Source of the DNA: Pristionchus mayeri
Taxonomy: Eukaryota > Nematoda > Chromadorea > Rhabditida > Neodiplogasteridae
DNA length: 64,000 nucleotides
Reading direction: 5' to 3'
Assembly: GCA_036245805.1 (NCBI GenBank)
Contig: BTRK01000005.1
Coordinates: forward strand, 47,107,216 to 47,171,215
The notes under the pieces were generated by a model. That model was given only the letters and a program-made list of their open reading frames with translations, did no database searches and was not told the DNA's origin. Positions within the stretch are counted from its first letter, which is position 1. Every line of letters begins with the position of its first letter. Shown here piece by piece: positions 45,207 through 56,703 of this stretch. The translations under genes and the position numbers were made by a program.

Positions 45207-46646
45207 TTATAGAAGGGCTGTATACGGGTTAATGTAGTTTTCTTTTCATTCAATAAAATTCGATCATCCATTGTAGAAATTATTTCGCTGATCATTATGT
45301 AAACGGGCGAAAGCTGGACATTCCACCATTGGCTTCTACGAATTTATTTGGATTCTGAACTGACAAAAACTGTCGTTATGTTGTCACGAGGTTGATTTCG
45401 AACATTCTTGACTGACATTCCTTCTAATTCAACACAACGCTGAAAAATCATAGTTGCAACTACAACTAGTTGTTATTCGAGGAAGTTTCTACGATTTTGT
45501 ATGGAACAAGACTGAAAAATTATTGGGAGAATTTCATCTCATATCTATTATAATGCTGAAACATATAATTTATGGCCCAATAAATATATACTCCGTCTGC
45601 CCTATTTTATTTCGCATTTACTGTGAAAGTGTGAAAGGTCAGTAATTTCTTCCAAATTGTGGTATATATTGAGATAATCTCAATATTTCCAACCATGAAT
45701 TCGTCTGCTGTGCGACGAGTACCTGCGCCGAGCCGGATCTCTGTGTCGGGTTAAATATTGTTTTATTTTTCACTTAAAACTTTCTTATTTATCAGATAAA
45801 CTCGTTGCGTCTTAGTAATAAGCTACCTGTTTGCCTCTCATTCACCTGCGAATTTTCGTCACTGTAGATCTTGAGCTCTTTTTCGCGTTTTGTCTTGGCT
45901 TCGTTTGGAAATCTTTTTGAAAAATTTCGAAAAGCTTTCTATTGAACAATGATTCACCTTGTAGTTACGAGTATTTAATTGCTAAACAAAAAAATCAATT
46001 TCAGTATCTATCAACTCTCGCTCGTGCTCCACCAGGACGCAGTTCACGCGGGCACAAATATGTGTTTTTAGGAATACGGCAGATCAATATCTGAAGATAC
46101 AGTAGCCGAGGGACCTGCTGCGAAAATTACGGGTGATTGCATACGGGTGATTCCTAGTAGATAGTAGATAGTGTGCCAGAAAAGTTTTACGATTTGATTG
46201 AAGTGGTATGTTTTTGCTTTCCATGCGAATTGGGGCTACATGTACGATTCATAACAAGCAACTTGTGAATGAAATCAATCTCTTTGGGTTTCCTCGTTCA
46301 TGAAAACAAATATATCGGGAGTATTTAGACCGTTCAGTTCATATTTGACCCGCTATCCAGATCCTCTCCTCCTTCTACCCGGTGTGAATCAACTACATTC
46401 ACAACGGATTCCAACAACCGGTCGAGAAGGGATTGGAGAAGGATGTGAAGATGGAGATAGAGGGGTACGGCCGCATGAGAGTGGCTCTATTTTTGCGTAC
46501 TAAGGGTCATGCGTACCAATCATTTCTCGTTTACGCCCTCGCATTCCTCAAAATATCAATTTGAAAGTTCGATTCTAGTTACACATTTGATGTCATTTTT
46601 TGAAAATAAAATTATGTTATAATTATCGATCCATCGTAAAAAAACG

Positions 46647-46722
46647 GAGCGACTGCAGGGCGAAGCGGTTGGTCTCGCCGCGGTCGAGCAAGGACTGAAG
46701 ACGATATTGGTCGGTGAGACAT
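46647..46722 (+). pseudogene. Family exon 2 copy in palindrome 2, left arm
   Basis: Reads ERLQGEAVGLAAVEQG and then LKTILVGET, clearly matching exon 2 of the family. No acceptor is present upstream (an A-run replaces it). Mirror copy at 49178-49253. Confidence 0.55.
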
Positions 46723-47702
46723 CCTATTGTAATTCATATCATCGATAGCAGATTCCCAAGACAGCTGCGGCTTTGTTGTTCCAGAAATCCTGTGTAATTG
46801 ATTTGCAGACGCCAAATTGATTCGAGCGATCTAATTGGTGTTAAAAAATATTTTTAAACACTATGTACGGAGATATGAACCTCATGGAAGAACCGTTTTC
46901 GTTACTCTCAATGTTGCCCTAGGAGCGAGATAGCAATTTAATTTAAGCGTATTCATGTCTGAAATTGCTCAAAGCGCGGTTATTTCAGACTCAAATGACT
47001 AATCATTCGAAATATTGTTGGTAAAACATTACGTCTGCTTCTAATGTATTGCTAAAACGACATGGATAATCTTTTATAATATTTCTTTGCCGCCCATTGC
47101 TCTCAAGCATTGTTGATAGCATCTCAGCCCCGTTCTTATGACACTCTGAAACATAGAACTACCGGTTTCAATTTGTAATTACTTGGGTTCTCTTACTGGG
47201 AAATTTGTGATTTCTTTTCGAATATGTTTCATATACGCTCAACGAACAAACGCTCATCAACCTTTCAGCGCTCCTGAAACATATCCAAAAAAAAGAATAC
47301 AGCTACGTGCTCAGGGACAATAATCGATCCGGATATCCGCGGTGGGTTGTAAAAAAATAATTTTTCTCCCTATGATTACTGTGCTTATTAGAGCCATCCT
47401 TTGTTTCTGAGAAATCAGCTAACTGTGCGCCAATGATTCACCACGTGTGATTCACCATGGTGCTGCGCATGTTCGACTATAGATCAAGTCTAGGCTAGAT
47501 CTTCGATATAATTCACTTTCTGTTCGATAAATACCAAATATTTCTGCATTACAGTATGTTAGTTTGCCAACATATTACATGATGTTTACCAAAATAAGGC
47601 AGTTCTGAGAAAACAAAGCAATTTTATTATTTAAATAATATGCTTAATCATAGGTCTCTTAGTTTTTCTCGATCAGTACTGCATTCGAATCTAGCATCAC
47701 GT

Positions 47703-48197
47703 AATATCTATGGATTCTACAGTCATGCAAAACATGTAGAATCCATAGATATTACGCATAACTAGTAGGGAATTGCTTTGAAATACGACTCCATCAATAA
47801 TCCAAAGGAAGTAAACTGATTAGAGCAGTCAATTGGCATTGTGCGAGTAATAAGGAGAAAAGATTTCGCCTTCGACCAGGTAATTGCGAATTTATTTAAA
47901 AAATGGTTTTGGCGAATCGGAAATATAATTTATTGGTGTCAGGGCAACATCTACTGATGACTCCCAAATGGAGTTTGGCATTTGTGCTATTCTAGGTATC
48001 TGGAATCTATTATCTCTCCAATCACAGCCACTTCTTAAGAATTGCACATGCGGCTCCAATACACCAGGAAATCAGACATATGTTATTCAAGGCAAATCAA
48101 CGTTCAATCTGCCGTGCAACATACCAGAAATCAATAGTATGGACTGATGGTACTTCATAATTCTTCGTCTTCCCCCTTATATATCTCCTCTTTGCGC
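47703..48197. other. Loop of palindrome 2, with inner hairpin
   Basis: The 495-bp asymmetric centre. It opens with its own hairpin (TAATATCTATGGATTCTAC and complement, about 47701-47754). The rest is AT-rich with no gene seen. Confidence 0.8.
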
Positions 48198-49177
48198 ACG
48201 TGATGCTAGATTCGAATGCAGTACTGATCGAGAAAAACTAAGAGACCTATGATTAAGCATATTATTTAAATAATAAAATTGCTTTGTTTTCTCAGAACTG
48301 CCTTATTTTGGTAAACATCATGTAATATGTTGGCAAACTAACATACTGTAATGCAGAAATATTTGGTATTTATCGAACAGAAAGTGAATTATATCGAAGA
48401 TCTAGCCTAGACTTGATCTATAGTCGAACATGCGCAGCACCATGGTGAATCACACGTGGTGAATCATTGGCGCACAGTTAGCTGATTTCTCAGAAACAAA
48501 GGATGGCTCTAATAAGCACAGTAATCATAGGGAGAAAAATTATTTTTTTACAACCCACCGCGGATATCCGGATCGATTATTGTCCCTGAGCACGTAGCTG
48601 TATTCTTTTTTTTGGATATGTTTCAGGAGCGCTGAAAGGTTGATGAGCGTTTGTTCGTTGAGCGTATATGAAACATATTCGAAAAGAAATCACAAATTTC
48701 CCAGTAAGAGAACCCAAGTAATTACAAATTGAAACCGGTAGTTCTATGTTTCAGAGTGTCATAAGAACGGGGCTGAGATGCTATCAACAATGCTTGAGAG
48801 CAATGGGCGGCAAAGAAATATTATAAAAGATTATCCATGTCGTTTTAGCAATACATTAGAAGCAGACGTAATGTTTTACCAACAATATTTCGAATGATTA
48901 GTCATTTGAGTCTGAAATAACCGCGCTTTGAGCAATTTCAGACATGAATACGCTTAAATTAAATTGCTATCTCGCTCCTAGGGCAACATTGAGAGTAACG
49001 AAAACGGTTCTTCCATGAGGTTCATATCTCCGTACATAGTGTTTAAAAATATTTTTTAACACCAATTAGCTCGCTCGAATCAATTTGGCGTCTGCAAATC
49101 AATTACACAGGATTTCTGGAACAACAAAGCCGCAGCTGTCTTGGGAATCTGCTATCGATGATATGAATTACAATAGG

Positions 49178-49253
49178 ATGTCTCACCGACCAATATCGTC
49201 TTCAGTCCTTGCTCGACCGCGGCGAGACCAACCGCTTCGCCCTGCAGTCGCTC
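49178..49253 (-). pseudogene. Family exon 2 copy in palindrome 2, right arm
   Basis: Mirror of 46647-46722, in the orientation shared by the rest of the family cluster. The lost acceptor is shared with its twin. Confidence 0.55.
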
Positions 49254-50693
49254 CGTTTTTTTACGATGGATCGATAATTATAACATAATTTTATTTTCAA
49301 AAAATGACATCAAATGTGTAACTAGAATCGAACTTTCAAATTGATATTTTGAGGAATGCGAGGGCGTAAACGAGAAATGATTGGTACGCATGACCCTTAG
49401 TACGCAAAAATAGAGCCACTCTCATGCGGCCGTACCCCTCTATCTCCATCTTCACATCCTTCTCCAATCCCTTCTCGACCGGTTGTTGGAATCCGTTGTG
49501 AATGTAGTTGATTCACACCGGGTAGAAGGAGGAGAGGATCTGGATAGCGGGTCAAATATGAACTGAACGGTCTAAATACTCCCGATATATTTGTTTTCAT
49601 GAACGAGGAAACCCAAAGAGATTGATTTCATTCACAAGTTGCTTGTTATGAATCGTACATGTAGCCCCAATTCGCATGGAAAGCAAAAACATACCACTTC
49701 AATCAAATCGTAAAACTTTTCTGGCACACTATCTACTATCTACTAGGAATCACCCGTATGCAATCACCCGTAATTTTCGCAGCAGGTCCCTCGGCTACTG
49801 TATCTTCAGATATTGATCTGCCGTATTCCTAAAAACACATATTTGTGCCCGCGTGAACTGCGTCCTGGTGGAGCACGAGCGAGAGTTGATAGATACTGAA
49901 ATTGATTTTTTTGTTTAGCAATTAAATACTCGTAACTACAAGGTGAATCATTGTTCAATAGAAAGCTTTTCGAAATTTTTCAAAAAGATTTCCAAACGAA
50001 GCCAAGACAAAACGCGAAAAAGAGCTCAAGATCTACAGTGACGAAAATTCGCAGGTGAATGAGAGGCAAACAGGTAGCTTATTACTAAGACGCAACGAGT
50101 TTATCTGATAAATAAGAAAGTTTTAAGTGAAAAATAAAACAATATTTAACCCGACACAGAGATCCGGCTCGGCGCAGGTACTCGTCGCACAGCAGACGAA
50201 TTCATGGTTGGAAATATTGAGATTATCTCAATATATACCACAATTTGGAAGAAATTACTGACCTTTCACACTTTCACAGTAAATGCGAAATAAAATAGGG
50301 CAGACGGAGTATATATTTATTGGGCCATAAATTATATGTTTCAGCATTATAATAGATATGAGATGAAATTCTCCCAATAATTTTTCAGTCTTGTTCCATA
50401 CAAAATCGTAGAAACTTCCTCGAATAACAACTAGTTGTAGTTGCAACTATGATTTTTCAGCGTTGTGTTGAATTAGAAGGAATGTCAGTCAAGAATGTTC
50501 GAAATCAACCTCGTGACAACATAACGACAGTTTTTGTCAGTTCAGAATCCAAATAAATTCGTAGAAGCCAATGGTGGAATGTCCAGCTTTCGCCCGTTTA
50601 CATAATGATCAGCGAAATAATTTCTACAATGGATGATCGAATTTTATTGAATGAAAAGAAAACTACATTAACCCGTATACAGCCCTTCTATAA

Positions 50694-50813
50694 TCAATTA
50701 CTACCGTAATCTATCACATCCTTGGCGCGTATTCCCTCGTCCTTTTCACTCATCTCGTTGATCTGCTCCCCGGTCAATTTTTGTACTTTAATCGTTATTC
50801 CTACGTTGACCAT
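50694..50813 (-). CDS. Small 39-residue frame in palindrome 2, right arm
   Basis: Mirror of 45087-45206, lying ~150 bp downstream of the terminal exon 50965-51066 on the same strand. It may be the first exon of a following gene or a separate small gene. Function not recognised. Confidence 0.35.
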   Translation of the reverse strand: MVNVGITIKVQKLTGEQINEMSEKDEGIRAKDVIDYGSN

Positions 50814-50964
50814 GTGATGTCAGACAAAAACAGTTGTTCGATTAATTTATGTATTTTGCAATCAACAAATAACAAATAAATACGAACATTACACAAATAT
50901 AAGAACGTATAAGTCTAACATAATCAGAGATCTCCGATCGATAGTCCACCGACTACCGTACTCC

Positions 50965-51439
50965 TCAGTCCTTCTTCTCGGGAGCCCCGATCACTTTGAT
51001 CGCAGCCAGCACGTACCCACCCACGACCATCTGCGACATCAGCGGGTTCGTGCGAGAGGGAAGAACCTGCAGAGAGGGATTACGGTAGAAATATGATAAG
51101 GTATTTCGACGATGCTATGGAAATTACAAATTAACAAGTGACCCGATGTCAGGAAAATTATTTTATTTTGATATAGAAGGTGGACACATCGGATTCAAAA
51201 AAACGAACGCGCTAATGGTGATCGTCAAATACATCAAATCGCCTGGTTCGAATTTTGACTTTCAGGGACCTAAGCAAGCCTAGCCCATGTACTACTGTAG
51301 ATTACGGTAACGACAAGAATTCGGTTGGCCATAGTTGTGTTTCTCTCATCCTCACATGCTGCACTCGATTTATCTGGTCGCTGAGGACCGCATTGTTGGC
51401 GCGTCGCTCGCGAAGTCACTGCTGAGCTCACACGCAGTG
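50965..51439 (-). CDS. Last two exons of the unknown family (best copy)
   Basis: Exon 4 (ending at 51356; upstream limit uncertain, at most 51439) reads RANNAVLSDQINRVQH and is followed by GTGAGG. The terminal exon 51066-50965 follows acceptor CTCTCTGCAG in phase 0: VLPSRTNPLMSQMVVGGYV, then LAAIKVIGAPEKKD and stop TGA. The join is in phase. The nearest acceptor before exon 4, at 51440, would bring in-frame stops, so the true upstream boundary is unknown or lost. A hydrophobic stretch (MVVGGYVLAAI) near the C terminus might be a short membrane or packing helix. A partial second copy is at 51801-51867. No family recognised. Confidence 0.45.
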
Positions 51440-51800
51440 CTGCAAAGTGATTTATGCATTAATTAACTAAACAAGTGCAACATAAAAGGTGGCAGGTGTT
51501 TATGTTATTGCGCGACCAGCCGATAAAATTGCACGACAAGCCGACGTTGCCTACGCTCGTACTTTTCCCAACTAGTAAATTATGCGCAACCAACAATCAG
51601 CAGGTGGCATCGAGGGACATATTGCACTGCCAGAATTATTTATCATTTCTCGCTCACTTGCATCGATTGAAATTCTATTTTTTGAACACGGAATGTTATG
51701 TTTCACAAGTTTATCAAAAGAAGGCCAAAAGTCCTTTTACAATTATTGGAGATTGATTATTCGAATAATGATTTATTTTTGTTTCGCCAGCAACCACCCA

Positions 51801-51867
51801 ATCCAGCCAGCACGTACCCGCCCACGACCATCTGCGACATCAGTGGGTGCGTACGAGAGGGAAGAAC
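51801..51867 (-). pseudogene. Truncated terminal exon copy
   Basis: The acceptor CCCTACAG and the codons for VLPSRTHPLMSQMVVGGYVL are present, but the match to the terminal exon ends before the stop codon and unrelated sequence follows. It is a partial duplicate ~850 bp upstream of the better copy. Confidence 0.65.
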
Positions 51868-52079
51868 CTGTAGGGAAGGGAGGATTGCGGTAGGGAGGGG
51901 ATATGGTACTTCGACGATATAAATTATCACCTCAAATTCGAAAGTGAGAAACTGTTTTATTTTTGAGCTGGAAAGGAGTTACAATCGGGTTCAACGTGCT
52001 AATGTAGCTTGCCAGTCAAACCAAGTTCGATTCCAGGCTCTAACACTCCTGTTTGGACACGGACTCCTAAATTTTCTTA

Positions 52080-52118
52080 TCCGTCCTCGCTCGCTGCTGC
52101 ACTCGGTACATCCGGTCG
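52080..52118 (-). pseudogene. Family exon 4 fragment
   Basis: The complement reads LSDRMYRVQQRARTDK, matching LSDQINRVQH of the copy at 51356. It is cut off upstream by the hAT-like element inserted at 52127. Confidence 0.55.
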
Positions 52119-52126
52119 CTGAGCAC

Positions 52127-52514
52127 TAGAGATGGCTAAACGATACCGATATAACGAGCCCGTAGCACGCGCGCGCTTCCATTTCGGTCTCGTTACCTCG
52201 GGTCAGAGATAACGAGATGGGAATCGGTCTCGTTATTCTTGTTATTCTCGTTATCTCGCTCTCCCCCTCCATCCAATACACTCCATTCTCTGCGCTCTCT
52301 CAATTTCCCATGCTCTCTCGCCCACTTCCCTTCCCCCCTAACTGGCGGCAACCGTAGCGAGAGATAACGATAATAACGAGAATAACGAGACCGCTTCCCA
52401 GCCCTCTCTCATAACGAGACCGTAACGCGCGCTCGCCTCTATTCCGGTCTCGTGACCTCGGATAGGAAGAGGGAGAGGAATAACGGTCTCGTTATTATCG
52501 AATTGTCAACTCTA
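52127..52514. mobile_element. hAT-like MITE, 388 bp
   Basis: Ends TAGAGATGGC and CAACTCTA are partial inverted repeats, flanked by an 8-bp direct repeat CTGAGCAC (52119-52126) and CTGAGTAC (52515-52522, one mismatch). 8-bp duplications and TAGAGATG-type ends are characteristic of the hAT superfamily. The inside is made of AACGAGA/TCTCGTT motifs in inverted arrangement, with GC-rich patches. Non-autonomous. Confidence 0.75.
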
Positions 52515-52522
52515 CTGAGTAC

Positions 52523-52615
52523 TAGGGCGGCAAGAACGGGTCACGGGTGACCCGCGCTATTCACCATTCCGCCGGGTCACCCGATTTTATGACCCTGACC
52601 CGTTTCTGACCCTTA
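52523..52615. mobile_element. Second hAT-like MITE end, truncated
   Basis: TAGGGCGGCAAG begins immediately after the previous element's right target duplication. It is followed by GGGTCACGGGTGACCC palindromic repeats, a composition common in hAT MITEs. It is broken off at about 52615 where the LINE begins. Confidence 0.5.
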
Positions 52616-54956
52616 ATTTATAAATGATACTAACCTAAATCATGTTCAACTTTTACTTGATGAACAAAAATTCTCTATTTTGGCTTTTACTGAAACTTGG
52701 TGTAAACAAAAAATCCCAGATGGACTAATTTTGGGAGAAAATGCCAAGTATTATCAAATGGTAAGGTGCGATAGAAAAAGGAAAAGAGGAGGTAGAGTTT
52801 GTGCTCTCGTTCACTGTAGTATTGATATAAAAGTAGTTTTTGAAGAAACGATTGATGAAGCGTATGAAATACTAATTTTCGACGCAAACATAAACGCTAA
52901 TTTTGTACGCATTTTTGTAATTTATCGAGTTCCCTCTCTCTCACAGAAAGAGAGCGAAAAATTATGGAAAATATTAAACGATTTTATTATCTGCCAGCAT
53001 CCAAGTGTGATGATGGGTGATTTCAATATCCCAACTATTCAATGGCCCTTGGATAAAAATATCAAATACAAAGGAATAGAAGAAGCCTTTATTGACTTTG
53101 TTGAGATCGCCAATTTGATACAACCCGTTGAAAAGCCAAGTAGGGATAAAAACTTCCTTGATTTGATATTTACAAATGACCATGATTTGATTACAAATGT
53201 AGAAGTAACTCCCCCAATTGGTAACTCCGACCATCGAACAATAACCTATGAAATGTCGATTGGTCTTAGCCGGCCACAATTTAAAATGCGTAGGAATTTT
53301 TCGAAGGCCAATTATGAGATTATAAATTCTATACTAGCTAAAATAAACTGGAAGGCTGTATTTAGGCCTATCGATTCAGTTAATATTATGTACGAAAAGC
53401 TTCTTAGTATTCTTGATATAATGATTGATTGCTATATTCCAATGTCAAGGGTAAATTTGAAAGGGATTCCAGTCCCTCCTATGCACATTGAGAAAAAAAT
53501 GAAATATCGTTTTCTGTATTGGCAAAAATGGATATCATCTAAAGACCCATTGTATAAACATGAATACGAACGGGCACATAAAATATGCATAAAAAGTATG
53601 GAAAAATATGCGCTTTGTCGCGAAAAGGCGCTACTTGCCAATGCTGATAGAAAGGGGTTTTACCGTTACATAAAATCAAAGCTTCATGACTCAAAAGGTA
53701 ACAAAATTGATTCATTGATTGATGATCAATACATAGTGCGTGAAACTGATAGCGAAAAAGCAGATACACTCGCAACTGCTTTTTCAAGTGTTTTTACTAT
53801 TGATAATGGAAATACCCCGATATTTTCCCATAAGCGAGAGTCTATAAAAGATCGGGAATATGAGGCAATGTTTAGTCGGTTTGAAATTTGTGACATGATA
53901 GAGAAATGGAAAAATTCATCATGCCGAACTCCTGATAATATTAATATGTTTTTCATTAAGAGCATAGCTGTTCCACTTGCTATCCCACTCGAAATTATTT
54001 TTGAAAAGTCGTATGAAACAGCATTAGTTCCTAAACGGTGAAAACACTCAATAATTACTCCATTGTGTAAAAAACCGCCATTTAGTGATCCTTTAAACTA
54101 TCGTCCTGTTTCGATAACGAGCTTCTTCTGTAGAGTCTTTGAAAAATGTCTATCAAAAAGAATTATAGATGACTGCGAGTCTTTTGAAATTTTCCCACAG
54201 TCGCAATATGGTTTCCGGAAGAATAGGAGTGTTGAAACTCAAATGCTCGAAGTTCTAAATTGCTGGTCTAAGCAAATAGACAAAGGTGAAAATGTTCATG
54301 TTATTTGTTTTGACTATGCAAAAGCCTTTGATACGGTAAGTCATCAGAAGCTCATTCAAAAAATAACTAAAATGGGATTTCCAACCAAAACGGTGAGTTG
54401 GATTAAAGAATATCTAAGTGATCGCACATTCCAAGTGCGAGTTGGAAGTGAACTATCTACTAGTAGAAATGTTACAAGTGGCGTTCCACAGGGGTCTGTG
54501 CTGGGACCCGTACTTTTCAATTTGTATATTTCTGAATTGCCTGAAATATTGGAAAATAATAATTGTCACAACTATTCTTTTGCTGACGATTTAAAAATAT
54601 TTCAATGTTTTTCGAGTAAGGAAGACACAGTTAAACTTCAAAATAGCATTAATGAAATTCTAAAATGGAGTAATACTTGGCAGCTTGATATTGCGAATCA
54701 AAAATGCAATGTGATTCATTTGGGTCGTCAAAATCCAAACTACATCTATTTCGTTGGAAATCAGAAGCTTGAACCCAAAGACTGTGTCAGAGATCTCGGA
54801 ATCATGATTGATCGTAATCTCTCAATGAGAGATCATGCAAAAACTATTTGTAAAATAGCAGAAACTAAAGCAAATCTTGTTTTCAAAGCTTTACATTCAA
54901 GAGATGAAAAAATTCTTCTTAATGCATATTGCACTTATATAAAACAGACTATCTGA
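52616..54956 (+). mobile_element. CR1/jockey-like LINE fragment, truncated at both ends
   Basis: The reading frame is already open at 52618 (NDTNLNHVQLLL, then FSILAFTETW), inside the endonuclease, so the N-terminus and any first ORF are missing. At the 3' end the frame stops at 54954-54956, where unrelated repeat DNA begins, before the usual end of the protein. No tail or target duplication was identified. AT-rich codons differ from the GC-rich RTE-like copy at 22-25 kb, so the two LINEs belong to distinct lineages or ages. Confidence 0.85.
52618..54956 (+). pseudogene. CR1/jockey-like endonuclease-reverse transcriptase, one stop
   Basis: Endonuclease motifs: AFTETW, then MMGDFNIPTIQW, DLIFTNDHDLI and GNSDHRTI. 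Reverse transcriptase motifs: NYRPVSITS, QYGFRKNRSVE, VICFDYAKAFDTVSH, SGVPQGSVLGPVLFNLYI and the catalytic YSFADDLKIF. The two open blocks (to 54041 and from 54063) are in the same frame, separated by a single TGA at 54039-54041 where the family usually has Trp (KRW-type context). The C-terminal part after ILLNAYCTYI is missing. Otherwise the frame is intact, so it decayed recently or was truncated on insertion. Confidence 0.87.
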
Positions 54957-54984
54957 GAGAAAAATGTCGCCCTAACTTCGCACT

Positions 54985-56470
54985 CGCATACCGTAACCCA
55001 AAAATTACACCATAATTCATTCAAAATTCATTTTGACCAACTTACGCGTCTTGTTGAATCGCGCTATTCTACGTGAGAATGTATCGAGTCAAGCAGAAGC
55101 TAGATCACCAATTATATTTAGGGGAGTTCTTGAAAAATTTCTGGGGAACTGCTTTCATGTACGAACTAAAAGTGGAATTATCGATTTCAGGCGTTAGATG
55201 GAATCTGATCGACAAACTCTCCGGAATAAAAAAGTCTTAGAATTAGTCAAGGGATGCAGCGCCCCTATCGCCGCAGTCATAGGAGTCGCTTTTAAAATTT
55301 CGAAGCTACCGTAGTTAATTTTTCAAATTCCGCGCCCCGCCCGCGCGGATGCGGATCGACATTCTGACGATGCTCGTCAGTTTCCCTCCTGGAGGCCGAC
55401 CTACTGGCGAAGTTAGCAGGAATTCGAATTTTCGGCCAGTGCCAAGTCTATTCCGATTATCTCGGATAGTGTGTTATATAACACACTATCTGACAGAATC
55501 GAAATAGACTTGGCACAGGCCAAAAATCGATTCCCTTCTAACTTCACCAATAGTTAGTACTCTATGAGGGAAACCGACGAGCATCGCCAGATTTTCGATC
55601 CGCATCCGCGTGCGCGGCGGCGCGGATCTTGCAAAAAACTACAGTAATCCTCGAACATTTTTATATCGATCCAAATGACTGCGGCGGTAGGGGCGCTGCG
55701 TTCCTTGACAAATTCTAAGACTTTTTTACTCTGGGGAAATTTTCGATCAGATTCCCTCTAACGTCGGAAATCGATAATTCTACTTTTACTTCGGACATGA
55801 ATGCAATTCTCCAGAAATTTTTCAAGAACCCCCTAAATATTATTGTTGATTTAGCTTCTGCTTGAGCCGATACATACTTCAGTACAAAGGTGCAATTTAA
55901 AATTTTCTATAAGGAAGTCAAAATGAATTATGAATGAATTGTGGTGTAATTTTTGGGTTACTGTAGTCGAGTGAAAAAGATGGACGACTTTTCCTAATTG
56001 GTGTAATATGTTCTGAAAATTGATTTTAGCCTATGTTGCACAAAATTTTAAATTGCACCTTTGTACTGAAGTATGTATCGGCTCAAGCAGAAGCTAAATC
56101 AACAATAATATTTAGGGGGTTCTTGAAAAATTTCTGGAGAATTGCATTCATGTCCGAAGTAAAAGTAGAATTATCGATTTCCGACGTTAGATGTCTGATC
56201 GAAAATTTCCCCGGAGAAAAAAAGTTTTAGAATTTGTCAAGGAACGCAGCGCCCCTACCGGCGCAGTCATTTGGATCGATATAAAAATGTTCGAGGATTA
56301 CTGTACTTTTTTGCTAGATCCGCGCCGCCGCGCACGCGGATGCGGATCGAAATTCTGGCGATGCTCGTCGGTTTCCCTCATCGAGTACTAACTATTGGTG
56401 AAGTTAGAAGGGAATCGATTTTTCGCCTGTGCCAAGTCATTGAAGAAATATGTTGATTTTCTGAGATAGT
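54985..56470. repeat. Three-arm alternating inverted repeat
   Basis: One ~470-bp sequence occurs three times in alternating orientation. The first pair is symmetric about 55477.5, centred on GTGTTATATAACAC. The second pair is symmetric about 55974 (TACTTCAGTAC at 55875 faces GTACTGAAGTA ending 56073). Arms share GGATGCGGATCGA, CTTGGCAC and TACNGTA motifs and are moderately diverged. No coding frame is supported. Confidence 0.8.
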
Positions 56471-56481
56471 GTGTTATATGT

Positions 56482-56703
56482 TCTTTACTTATCCGATACG
56501 CAGTACTCGATGAGGGAAGTACAACAGCATCAACAAAATTTTGATACGCATCCGCGCGCGCGAGAGCGCTGATGTTAAATAACTACCGTAATTTCTCGAA
56601 ATATTTAACATCAGCGCTCTCGCGCGCGCGAATACATATCGACATTTTGTTGATGCTGGTGGATTTCCCTCATCGAGTACTGCGTGCAGGATAAGTCAAG
56701 AAC
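56482..56703. repeat. 222-bp hairpin
   Basis: CGCAGTACTCGATGAGGGAA on the left faces TTCCCTCATCGAGTACTGCG on the right. The arms continue through GCGCGCGCGAGAGCGCTGATG to a short loop near 56592 that contains TACCGTA. It shares the CTCATCGAGTACT segment with the neighbouring three-arm repeat, so it is probably a smaller relative. Confidence 0.8.

Larger units (their letters stand above)
44682..51218. repeat. Giant palindrome 2 (3021-bp arms, 495-bp loop)
   Basis: Arms 44682-47702 and 48198-51218 are reverse complements, near-perfect (coordinate pairs sum to 95900). Open frames at 45454/50255, 46300/49397 and 46612/49085 are identical mirror images. The left arm starts at the very next base after palindrome 1 ends. 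The right junction (GCTAATGG at 51218) continues in a way that resembles the paralogous sequence near 51999-52030, so the right flank looks native and the internal 44681/44682 junction looks like the new joint. Confidence 0.93.

Noticed and set aside
51222..51275. tRNA-like GGTTCGAATT segment
   Set aside because: A TTCGA motif without stems on either side; it belongs to the duplicated family background, with a paralogue at 52020.
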